Origin: Leptofilum sp965368765
GTDB taxonomy: Bacteria > Chloroflexota > Anaerolineae > Promineifilales > Promineifilaceae
Reading direction: 5' to 3'
Length of the DNA: 12,842 bases
Assembly (NCBI GenBank): GCA_965368765.1
Contig: CBDUOF010000139.1
Location: 1-12,842, forward strand
Shown one piece after another: positions 5,814-12,842 of the stretch. A program made the position numbers and the translations under genes. The stretch's first letter is position 1. Every line of letters starts with the position of its first letter. The notes under the pieces were generated by a model, which saw only the letters and a list, made by a program, of their open reading frames with translations, was not told where the DNA came from and ran no database searches.

Positions 5814-7481
5814 ATGAAAGCCGCAACGCTGAAAAAAATGAAGAAAGCAGACATTGCCCGCATCCTGGTAGTAGATGACAACGAACTTAATCGCGATCTG
5901 CTGGCGCATCGCCTCAAGCGAGTAGGTCATGAAGTGGTGATGGCTGAAGACGGCCGTATCGCCCTCGATAAGTTAGCCGCTCACCCGATCGACATCATTC
6001 TGCTAGACATCATGATGCCAAATCTGAATGGATTTGAGCTCCTGACCCTCCTCAAGAACGATCCCATCCAGCAAAAGATTCCCGTCATCATCATCTCGGC
6101 CGACAACGACAGCGAGAATATCGTCAAAGGCATTGAGATGGGTGCCGAAGATTACCTGCCTAAACCGTTTAACATCCCGCTGCTAAAAGCACGCATCAAC
6201 GCTATCTTGGCCCGCCAGCGACTGTACAACAAAGAGCAGGCGCGTTTGCGCGAGATGGCCACGCTACAACAGATCGACGCCGAGCTAAACGCCACACTCG
6301 ATATGAAGCGGGTAATGGAAATTACGCTCACCTGGGCGCTGCGGCAGGTCGGTGGCGAGGCTGGGTTGATGGGTACGCTGGAAGATGATCGACTGCATGT
6401 GCTTACCTCACGCGGCTACACTTACGAGATTTATGAAGATTCTCCCTTTGTACTGCTTGATCAGTTGCCGGCCGCACTAGACGCGTTGGCAACCAGCACC
6501 TTGGCCTATCAGCCACAAACGGATCGGGTTGGGCTGTTGGCCCGCACTCGAAGCCAGATTGTGCTGCCGCTTTTTAGAGAAACGGCCGTTATCGCCCTGC
6601 TCATGTTAGAAAGCACCCAAGCCAACCAGTGGCAACCAGAACACCTAGACTTTTTGCAGCGGCTCAGTAACCATGCCGCCATTGCCGTGGCCAACGCCCA
6701 GCTGGTTGAGGCGATGAAGGTGGCCAATCGAGCCAAAACAGAGTTCGTCTCCTTCGTCTCTCACGAGCTAAAAATCCCGATGACCTCCATTAAAGGGTAT
6801 GCTGATTTGCTGCTTTCTACTAATTTTGGCCCTATCAATGATGCCCAAACCACTTTTCTGAACACCATTCGTAAGAACGTTAACCGGATGAATCGCCTCG
6901 TTACGGATCTGACAGATGTCTCGCGGCTGGAGTCTGGCCAGCTGCATCTGGAAACACGACCCATTCAACTGGCAGGCGTGGTCGAAGAGGTTGCCGCCTC
7001 AACCCAGGGGCAAATTGCAGAGAAGAAGCAGACACTCGAGGTAACCGTCCCCGAAAATTTGCCCGACGTCTGGGCAGATCGCACGCGTCTGGCTCAGATT
7101 CTGACCAATTTGGTGAGCAATGCCTATAAGTACACGCCGGAAAACGGCCGTATCACCATCTGTGCCGAAGAGATGAACAGCGTCAACGACCAGGCCGAAA
7201 TCCAGCCCATGATCCATGTTTCCGTTGCTGACACCGGACTCGGTATCAAAGACGAAGAGCAAGAAGCGATTTTTAATAAATTTTTCCGGGGAACGGATGA
7301 TCAGGCGCTAAAATCGCCAGGGACGGGACTGGGGCTAAACATCACCAAGAATTTAGTCGAACTGCACGACGGCCGTATCTGGTTCGAGAGCAAATACCGC
7401 CAAGGCACCACCTTCCACTTTATCATCCCCGTGGCCAACGGCCATCACGAGGAAGAACCGTTACTTGTGAACGAACAATAA
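5814..7481 (+). CDS. Hybrid sensor protein: receiver-GAF-histidine kinase
   Basis: This 555-residue soluble signalling protein has no membrane segment. Residues ~16-133 are a receiver domain with acidic pocket D21-D22, phospho-acceptor D65 (LLDIMMP), S95 and K117 (LPKPF). Residues ~147-297 form a GAF domain, a small-molecule or cofactor sensing fold; the ligand is unknown. Residues ~307-373 are the dimerization/phosphotransfer domain with H317 in VSHELKIPM. Residues ~417-540 are the ATPase domain with an N box at N436 (NLVSNAYKY), DTGLGI (473-478) and GTGLGLNI (503-510). All key residues are present, so both phosphorylation steps should work. The start is uncertain: ATG 5814 has AGG directly before it, while ATG 5838 gives a typical receiver start (MKKADIARILVVDD) but no ribosome site. 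No output response regulator lies nearby, so its partner is elsewhere. Confidence 0.93.
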   Translation: MKAATLKKMKKADIARILVVDDNELNRDLLAHRLKRVGHEVVMAEDGRIALDKLAAHPIDIILLDIMMPNLNGFELLTLLKNDPIQQKIPVIIISADNDSENIVKGIEMGAEDYLPKPFNIPLLKARINAILARQRLYNKEQARLREMATLQQIDAELNATLDMKRVMEITLTWALRQVGGEAGLMGTLEDDRLHVLTSRGYTYEIYEDSPFVLLDQLPAALDALATSTLAYQPQTDRVGLLARTRSQIVLPLFRETAVIALLMLESTQANQWQPEHLDFLQRLSNHAAIAVANAQLVEAMKVANRAKTEFVSFVSHELKIPMTSIKGYADLLLSTNFGPINDAQTTFLNTIRKNVNRMNRLVTDLTDVSRLESGQLHLETRPIQLAGVVEEVAASTQGQIAEKKQTLEVTVPENLPDVWADRTRLAQILTNLVSNAYKYTPENGRITICAEEMNSVNDQAEIQPMIHVSVADTGLGIKDEEQEAIFNKFFRGTDDQALKSPGTGLGLNITKNLVELHDGRIWFESKYRQGTTFHFIIPVANGHHEEEPLLVNEQ

Positions 7482-7539
7482 TGGCCACCGGCCACAAATA
7501 ACCCCTGCGCGTTGCCATACATCCCCACACAGACGCAGG
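7482..7539. terminator. Weak hairpins between the convergent kinase and TPR genes
   Basis: TGGCC-ACC-GGCCA directly follows the kinase stop (7482-7494). CCTGCG (7504-7509) and CGCAGG (7534-7539) form a second, wide dyad. Neither is followed by a T run on either strand, so intrinsic termination is doubtful. The position in a 71-base convergent spacer is the main argument. Confidence 0.25.
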
Positions 7540-7552
7540 ACAACAACTCCGC

Positions 7553-10500
7553 TTATTTCCCGACTTCGTCTAAATCTTCCAGGATGGCACCGCCAAAGGG
7601 GGCCAAGTTTGGCTGTTCGGTCAGTAGATTTTCCAGATCGGTGCGGGCGCGACCAAGCTGGGCATCATTGCCGTCGTAGCGGAGCAGCAGGGTGATGCCC
7701 GCGTTATAGGCTTCCTCGGCAAGCTGAAATTCTTCCAAACGCAAAGCCGTCAGCCCAACTTTGAACACTGCCTCGGTTAGATCATTGAGGGCATTCTCGC
7801 TGGTTGGCTGCATGAGCTGGGTGGCCTGCAAATAATCGTTTACTGCATCCAGATACCGCGCGTCGTTATAAAACGCATCGCCGCGCCGCAGGTAGTGCCA
7901 GCCCAGGTTGGCATCGACGTAAAAGTCACGCCAGGTTTGGTGTTCGGCGGGGTTCAGGGCATTTGCGCGTTCCACGTCAGCAATGATTTGGCCGTAGACG
8001 GTGGCTGCACTGCGCTCCCAGCCCGGCTGAGCAGGGAACAGGTCACGCACTAACCTAAAGCCGTACTCAGCCCGATAACGCCAATACAAATCAGGGCGGT
8101 CGAGGGAAGCGACGGCCGTTTCCCTTGCCTGCACATCATCACGCAACGGCCAATAATAATCTTGCAGCGCCACATTGCCGTAGCTCAGCTGGAACGCTGC
8201 CAACGCTGCCCCCGCTTCGCGCACCGCGCCAATATCTTGCGCCGCCACGGCCAATTCCAGGCCTAAATTGCCTAATAATGCCGCTCTGTCCCAACGGCCG
8301 TCTAACAAAGCCACCTGCGCCAGGGCAAATGCCGTCGTTGCATCGCCAATATCTGCGGGGTCCACTTCCAGATCGCTGGTGCGCAGCAAGTCGAGCAACG
8401 GGGTTACGTTGCGGCTGCTGCGCTCCGCAAACTGAAGCAGCTCCGACTGCGCCAGTAGCACCGTTGCCCCATCGTCATTCACTTGGGCGCGAATCAGCCC
8501 TTCACGATACCACTGCTCGGCCAGCGCCATATCGCCCAGGGCAGCCGCCGCCAAGCCCGCTTTAAACGGAGCACGTACCACTTCCGGGGTGCGGTTGGCG
8601 ACCAATTCATAGTAGCCCAGCGCCACATCGTATTCCCCATTGGTAAAGCGGGTGTCCCCCTGGGCCAACGAACCATCCACAGCACGCGGATAAATGAGTT
8701 CTCGCCAGGCGTTTGGCTTGTAGTCACCACTGTCTGTGGGGTTAAGGGCCAGGGCTGCGTTGGTATCATCCAGTGCATCAAACAGCCAGGCGCGGGCGGA
8801 AGGGCCCGTGCCTGCCGGTAAATTGAGCCAAATAGCATAGGCCGTGCGTCCGCGGACGTGCCAGTAGCGCGGTTCGGTGGGGTCCAGGGCAATGGCGGCA
8901 CTGTAACTGTTGATGGTTGCTTTGAACACCTCAACCAGATCATAACCCGCGCAGTTGCGCAGCAAATATTGCACCTGCGCCAATGTTTGGTACGTTTCAG
9001 CATCTTTGGCTTGCAGCTCACCGGAAAGGCTCAATGCGGTCTGGAAGTTTTGGATGGCCAACTCCAGCTCGGCAGCCGCCGCCGCCTTGTCGGCCTCGCT
9101 CAGATCAGGGTTGGCACAGCGATCTTCGGTTTGGCTGCTGCTTTGGCTCACCAATGTGCCGCGCCGCCAATGCAGCGTTCCCAAAGATAAATAGATAGAA
9201 GGTTCTTCGGGGATAAGTTCGGCCGTTTTTTGCCACGCTTCTAACGCCTTGTCATACTCGCGTAGGGAAAAGTAGCTAAAGCCCAGTCCCAGGTAGGCTT
9301 CATCAGAACGGCCGTTAAGCGATACGGCCGTTTCAAACCGCTCTACTGCGGCCTCATACCGATTTTGCCCATACGCCAGCCAGCCCAATCCCGTCCAGGC
9401 CTGCACCTGGCTTTGTCCATCCAGCGCCCGCTCGCCATCGATTGCCAAAGCCGCCTCATAATTTGCTTCGGCCGCGTCTGCGTCGCCCAAAATATGATAG
9501 GTAACGCCGCGCCAGAGCCAATAGTAGGCATTGTTTGGCTGGGTGGCAATGAGAACGCCCTGCTCTTTAAGAATGGTCTGAAAATCGGGATCAATCGCCC
9601 CGACCTGGGTGCTTTTGCCCAGCCGGGCTAAATTGCGGCTGGCCAGCAGCTCTGGCGTGTTGGCAAAAGTCACAAGTTGATCGTAATCCGCCAGAGCGGC
9701 GTCAAAATCGCCCAACTGCATGAAGATCGCCCCCCGGTTGCTCAGCGCCTGAAACCAGACCGATTGAGACCGACGCAAAATGGGGGACAGCAAGCGGACC
9801 GCGGCACGGGTATCAACCACGCCTAAAATCTTGCGCTCGGCAATGTGAATAGCGCGACTGTAGGCGATTTGAGCGTCATTGGTAAGGGTGACGGCCGTTT
9901 CTGGCTCTGGTTCCAGCAGCGAGCGATCGCGCAGGCTGTTGCCCACAATCAAAAAGTGGTAACTACTCACTTCCCGCCACAGGTGGCTGCCCATTAAAAA
10001 GAGGGTAAGCAAGGCAACCAGCAGCGACCCAATTCGCATCCAGGCAGGGTAAGTCCGGGGCTTTTTGGGCAGAATGCGGGTTTGCCAAAAGGCACGGGTA
10101 ACGCCAGCCACTGTCAGCAGAATGCCCAGCGAGGGATAAATGTCGGGCTTGGTAAGCCAGGGATAAAAGAGAGAGCCCAGCCGCAGCACCAGCAGCAGCA
10201 ACGCTGCCAGGCCAATCCACCAGGCCAGACGGCTATGTTCGTACATATGATGCCGAATTTGCAACGGCCGTAACACAAACGCCCACAGTGGCGGCACGAA
10301 CAGCCCCAAATAAAGGTATGGGTACAGATCAGCCAGACTGTACGGCGTGCCGGGAAAATCAAAGTTGAGCAACATGGGGAAGCGACTGCCCAGCAGGGCC
10401 AAAATGGTCAGCAACGCCGCCGTGCCAATGTACCAAGCGCCCATGCGGCTGTACACCAGCCGATAGCCCAAATCCTGGTGGGGCAATGCGGCGGGCAGAT

Positions 10501-12842
10501 AAGTGGCAATGCGCTGTCGCACAATATCGTAGCGAGCCGTGTTACCCGGTACGATAAGCTGCACGGCATCTGTGTTCAGCGCAACGGCCGAATCATCTGA
10601 GAGCGGTTCACGAATGAGCTTGAGGTCAGCTGCAACCGTTTTGGTAACGTCTTGCCAACCAATTTGCACCTCACCCACGGTCAGCCCGGCGCGATTTAGG
10701 CGCACGCGGCCCTGCCCGGCCCGCTGCAAAGTGCGCAGAGGGGTAAAAATGAGGGCGGCAATGCCAACGGCCGTTGAGAGCAGCACATACGCCAGCACCA
10801 GATAAACGCCAAACTGAAGCGCCACACCGGTATCGGTGGACGGCACGGCATTGACGGTTAAACCCGCATCCCCAACAGCAGGGCGAAAGCGGAGCGGCGC
10901 AGCCGCGTTGCCCACCGTGGGCGTTTCAGACAAAACGTCTGCTTCCAGATTGGCCTGAGTATCGTCAACTTCGGCAAAGATGGGACGGGGCAGCAGGACA
11001 AAATCCCGTCCCTTAAAGGTAATAGCCGGTGAAACCAGGCTACCCGTGTCTAACGTAATGGTGTACAGGGGCAACACAAAAATAACGATGGAAAGAAAGA
11101 TAAAGACGGCGTGGCGGAACAGCACAGTGGCCGGATGCCGATAGCGGATAGGATAGGTGTAGTCGGCAACGGCCGTGGCCACCCGTCGGGCCGCTTCCTG
11201 CTGATTTTTGTCGAAACGGCCGTCCTCGGCAATGGTCCGAAGGCGATCGGCAATCTCAGTTGTGGAAATGGCATCCTTCTGCTGCTGGTACAGGCTGAGA
11301 GCACGCTCCAGCTGAAGGATCGCCATCTGCACTTGACTACTATCGTTGATGGCTAAACCGAGATGGGCTTCAGCCAACAGCACACGGGCACGAGCTTCCA
11401 GGGCATCATCTTGATATTGGCTAATTTGTGGCAGAGCCGTTTCCACAAAATGGCGAGCGGCTTCTGGCGCTGCCTGGCTTAGCGAAGCCTGTGCCAGACC
11501 CAGATTGACCGAAAGACGTCGATAGCTGCCCAACGGCGCAGCCTCTTCGGCCAACAGCTGCCTAAACAGCGTTTCTGCCTGCTGGCTATCGTTCAGGCTT
11601 AAGTAAAGATAGGCCAACTTTTCATCGGCCGCCACGCCCTCCGCCAATTCTCCATGTTGCTCCAGAAGCTTATCGGCCTGTTTGTACTGGTGCGCACCGC
11701 TTACAAAAAGGCGCGCCACAATCCAGTCCAGATTGAGCAGCGTTGGCCAAAACCGTGGATGCCACACGCGCCGCCCCAGGTAAAAGCTCATGTAGAGCAG
11801 GAGCGGCAGCGAGAGCAAGAAGACAGCAAAGTCACGCAAGCGATGCAATGAGCCAATTGGCTCTGGAACGGCGGGTGGCGGCTGTTCGCGCGTGGCTTCG
11901 GCCAAGCCCACGTAGGCATCGCCCAAGGCAATTTTGGTATAGGCACGCTCAATTTTTATGCGCGTTTGGTCGGTTGCGCCGCCGATGGCTTCTGGCTGGG
12001 AAACGGCCGTACTCTCGGGTTGCTGCAGCCGCTCCTCTTCAGCGGCAAACAGCGTCAATGTCTCCTCATATGCTTCAATTGCCTCGACAAATTGCCCCAT
12101 TTGCGCCAGTGATTCGCCATGAGCGCGGGTCACGTAGGGCAGCAGCAGTGGCGACAGCGTAGGCTTGTAACGCAGCTCTTGCAGCGTTGCCAAACTGCTG
12201 CGCCACAGACCGCGCATTTGGTTAAGTCGGGCCCACATGTGGCGCAGCAAATCATCCAGCAATGACAAATCTTGCTTGAGGACAACTAAATAAAAACGCG
12301 CGTCGGTCACCGTGTCTAGCAGGCGTTCAATCTCACCGATTTGCCGCTCTTTTTGGTAGCCGCGGAAGGCCGCAATGAGGAAGTTAATGCCCGCTGTCTG
12401 ATCGACAAAGAGTAAATGGTACAAAATGAGGCGCCGCTGCAGCTGGGGATTGGGATCTGGATTGTTTTGCCAGAAATTCAGCGCGCGTTGGTGGCTGGTG
12501 AGGTAGGCGGTACGGTCACGGGCAATCCAGCGACGCTGCAAAAAAGTACGTTCATCGGGGCGCAAACTGTAGGTTTCCGGATCGCCATTAGCGCTGGGCA
12601 GGGTACGGACAAAGGAATAGCGCAGCAGCCGTTCGATGAGGCCATCGTTACGACCGTCTTCCGTCTGGCGCATCGCGGCAAACAGCTCAGCATTGAACCA
12701 GGTCGGCACAGCAGCCAGGTACAGTGCCTCGGCCATGATGGGATGCACTTCATCGAGAATACGATTCAGGTAGGTTGCTGTGGTGGCGGTAATATCGCTG
12801 TTCATAAAGTCGTTACGCAAACCGGACAGGTTTTCAAAATAG
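7553..12842 (-). CDS. Giant TPR-rich membrane protein with STAND-like winged-helix start; N-terminus outside window
   Basis: At least 1755 residues (numbered from a TTG at 12820), and the frame continues open to the right edge, reading YFENLSG before that codon. Neither the TTG nor the ATG at 12805 has a ribosome site, so the gene is probably 5'-truncated here. Order: a winged-helix-like block at ~20-100 (EALYLAAVPTWF, then LIERLLRYSFVRTL, then YSLRPDERTFLQRRW) and helical repeats to ~310, as follow the ATPase in STAND proteins. Next come a hydrophobic segment at 327-347, TPRs at ~371-550, membrane segments near 566-587 and 667-693, a PH-like beta domain at ~700-775, membrane segments near 793-812, 830-851, 864-885, 895-912 and 927-945, and a TPR array from ~980 to 1755 (for example GWLAYGQNRYEAAVERFETA). 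It has only two cysteines. Probably a membrane-anchored scaffold or signalling receptor; no enzymatic domain is visible. Ten octamers occur in it. Confidence 0.85.
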   Translation of the reverse strand, partial: YFENLSGLRNDFMNSDITATTATYLNRILDEVHPIMAEALYLAAVPTWFNAELFAAMRQTEDGRNDGLIERLLRYSFVRTLPSANGDPETYSLRPDERTFLQRRWIARDRTAYLTSHQRALNFWQNNPDPNPQLQRRLILYHLLFVDQTAGINFLIAAFRGYQKERQIGEIERLLDTVTDARFYLVVLKQDLSLLDDLLRHMWARLNQMRGLWRSSLATLQELRYKPTLSPLLLPYVTRAHGESLAQMGQFVEAIEAYEETLTLFAAEEERLQQPESTAVSQPEAIGGATDQTRIKIERAYTKIALGDAYVGLAEATREQPPPAVPEPIGSLHRLRDFAVFLLSLPLLLYMSFYLGRRVWHPRFWPTLLNLDWIVARLFVSGAHQYKQADKLLEQHGELAEGVAADEKLAYLYLSLNDSQQAETLFRQLLAEEAAPLGSYRRLSVNLGLAQASLSQAAPEAARHFVETALPQISQYQDDALEARARVLLAEAHLGLAINDSSQVQMAILQLERALSLYQQQKDAISTTEIADRLRTIAEDGRFDKNQQEAARRVATAVADYTYPIRYRHPATVLFRHAVFIFLSIVIFVLPLYTITLDTGSLVSPAITFKGRDFVLLPRPIFAEVDDTQANLEADVLSETPTVGNAAAPLRFRPAVGDAGLTVNAVPSTDTGVALQFGVYLVLAYVLLSTAVGIAALIFTPLRTLQRAGQGRVRLNRAGLTVGEVQIGWQDVTKTVAADLKLIREPLSDDSAVALNTDAVQLIVPGNTARYDIVRQRIATYLPAALPHQDLGYRLVYSRMGAWYIGTAALLTILALLGSRFPMLLNFDFPGTPYSLADLYPYLYLGLFVPPLWAFVLRPLQIRHHMYEHSRLAWWIGLAALLLLVLRLGSLFYPWLTKPDIYPSLGILLTVAGVTRAFWQTRILPKKPRTYPAWMRIGSLLVALLTLFLMGSHLWREVSSYHFLIVGNSLRDRSLLEPEPETAVTLTNDAQIAYSRAIHIAERKILGVVDTRAAVRLLSPILRRSQSVWFQALSNRGAIFMQLGDFDAALADYDQLVTFANTPELLASRNLARLGKSTQVGAIDPDFQTILKEQGVLIATQPNNAYYWLWRGVTYHILGDADAAEANYEAALAIDGERALDGQSQVQAWTGLGWLAYGQNRYEAAVERFETAVSLNGRSDEAYLGLGFSYFSLREYDKALEAWQKTAELIPEEPSIYLSLGTLHWRRGTLVSQSSSQTEDRCANPDLSEADKAAAAAELELAIQNFQTALSLSGELQAKDAETYQTLAQVQYLLRNCAGYDLVEVFKATINSYSAAIALDPTEPRYWHVRGRTAYAIWLNLPAGTGPSARAWLFDALDDTNAALALNPTDSGDYKPNAWRELIYPRAVDGSLAQGDTRFTNGEYDVALGYYELVANRTPEVVRAPFKAGLAAAALGDMALAEQWYREGLIRAQVNDDGATVLLAQSELLQFAERSSRNVTPLLDLLRTSDLEVDPADIGDATTAFALAQVALLDGRWDRAALLGNLGLELAVAAQDIGAVREAGAALAAFQLSYGNVALQDYYWPLRDDVQARETAVASLDRPDLYWRYRAEYGFRLVRDLFPAQPGWERSAATVYGQIIADVERANALNPAEHQTWRDFYVDANLGWHYLRRGDAFYNDARYLDAVNDYLQATQLMQPTSENALNDLTEAVFKVGLTALRLEEFQLAEEAYNAGITLLLRYDGNDAQLGRARTDLENLLTEQPNLAPFGGAILEDLDEVGK

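Larger units (their letters stand above)
20..12010. repeat. Dispersed palindromic octamer ACGGCCGT, 26 copies (HIP-like)
   Basis: Exact copies start at 20, 487, 703, 964, 1256, 2967, 3547, 3703, 3941, 5143, 5243, 5550, 5950, 6582, 7144, 7369, 8112, 8294, 9308, 9324, 9891, 10264, 10767, 11169, 11216 and 12003. That is one per about 494 bases, against 0.2 expected in the whole window with equal base use. Twenty-four are in genes, two between genes (964, 5550). The base before is A in 18 of 26 copies and never C. Nine further CGGCCG hexamers lack the A or T flank (2444, 4819, 4843, 6097, 6479, 9220, 9469, 10585, 11626). The cyanobacterial HIP1 octamer GCGATCGC occurs once only (9923). Confidence 0.93.

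Noticed and set aside
5637..5930. Minus-strand 97-codon ORF as a real gene
   Set aside because: Its only ATGs lie inside the kinase receiver domain, and no ribosome site was found. Only the cysteine-rich part in the leader is interesting, and it is reported as a finding, not as a gene.
8494..9021. Minus-strand 175-codon ORF in another frame of the TPR gene
   Set aside because: It is a frame-shifted shadow with many Trp and Pro and no TPR pattern. The main frame is continuous across it, so there is no frameshift.
9923..9930. GCGATCGC, the cyanobacterial HIP1 octamer
   Set aside because: A single copy in 12.8 kb is not an enrichment, so it gives no sign of a HIP1-type cyanobacterial genome.
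10183..10205. CAG-type trinucleotide run
   Set aside because: Short and explained by leucine codons (CTG on the minus strand) in a membrane segment.

Overview
The window looks like bacterial chromosome of moderate, fairly balanced GC content. The gene set is mostly housekeeping (folate synthesis, DNA repair, lipid and ester hydrolysis, signalling), and it ends in a giant TPR membrane protein. I see no tRNA, rRNA, CRISPR array, transposase, integrase or phage gene. Large TPR/STAND-like proteins, REC-GAF-histidine kinase fusions and small heptad repeats suggest a filamentous Chloroflexota-type bacterium (Anaerolineae or Ardenticatenia). This is an inference from style only; no marker gene fixes the taxon.

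Layout. Positions 1-884 (minus) hold the N-terminal 294 residues of an alpha/beta hydrolase that runs off the left edge. A divergent intergenic region with a good promoter leads into a UPF0548/DUF1990 protein (1090-1695, plus) and then an ExoIII-type AP endonuclease (1809-2579, plus), which probably has a leaderless mRNA. Four minus-strand genes follow in the order of transcription: a monoacylglycerol-lipase-type hydrolase (5446-4616), folB (4525-4163), folK (4044-3514) and an APH-fold kinase (3521-2622) that overlaps the end of folK by 8 bases. The 366-base divergent region 5447-5813 carries a heptad repeat array, promoters in both directions and a dyad. A REC-GAF-histidine kinase (5814-7481, plus) follows, convergent with a huge minus-strand ORF (7553 to the right edge). 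That ORF has a STAND-like winged helix, TPRs, about eight membrane segments, a PH-like domain and a long C-terminal TPR array. Its frame stays open to the window edge, so its true N-terminus, possibly an ATPase domain, is probably outside.

How the genes relate. FolB and FolK catalyse consecutive steps of dihydrofolate synthesis. The APH-fold kinase is translationally coupled to folK, but its substrate is unknown. The kinase and the TPR protein are convergent neighbours, so a functional link between them is not implied.

The most striking signal is not a gene. The palindromic octamer ACGGCCGT occurs 26 times in 12.8 kb (about 0.2 expected by chance), in coding and non-coding DNA and on both gene strands. 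It resembles the HIP1 octamer of cyanobacteria but has a different sequence. Of about 35 CGGCCG hexamers, 26 are flanked by exactly A and T, so the signal is the octamer and not general CG richness.
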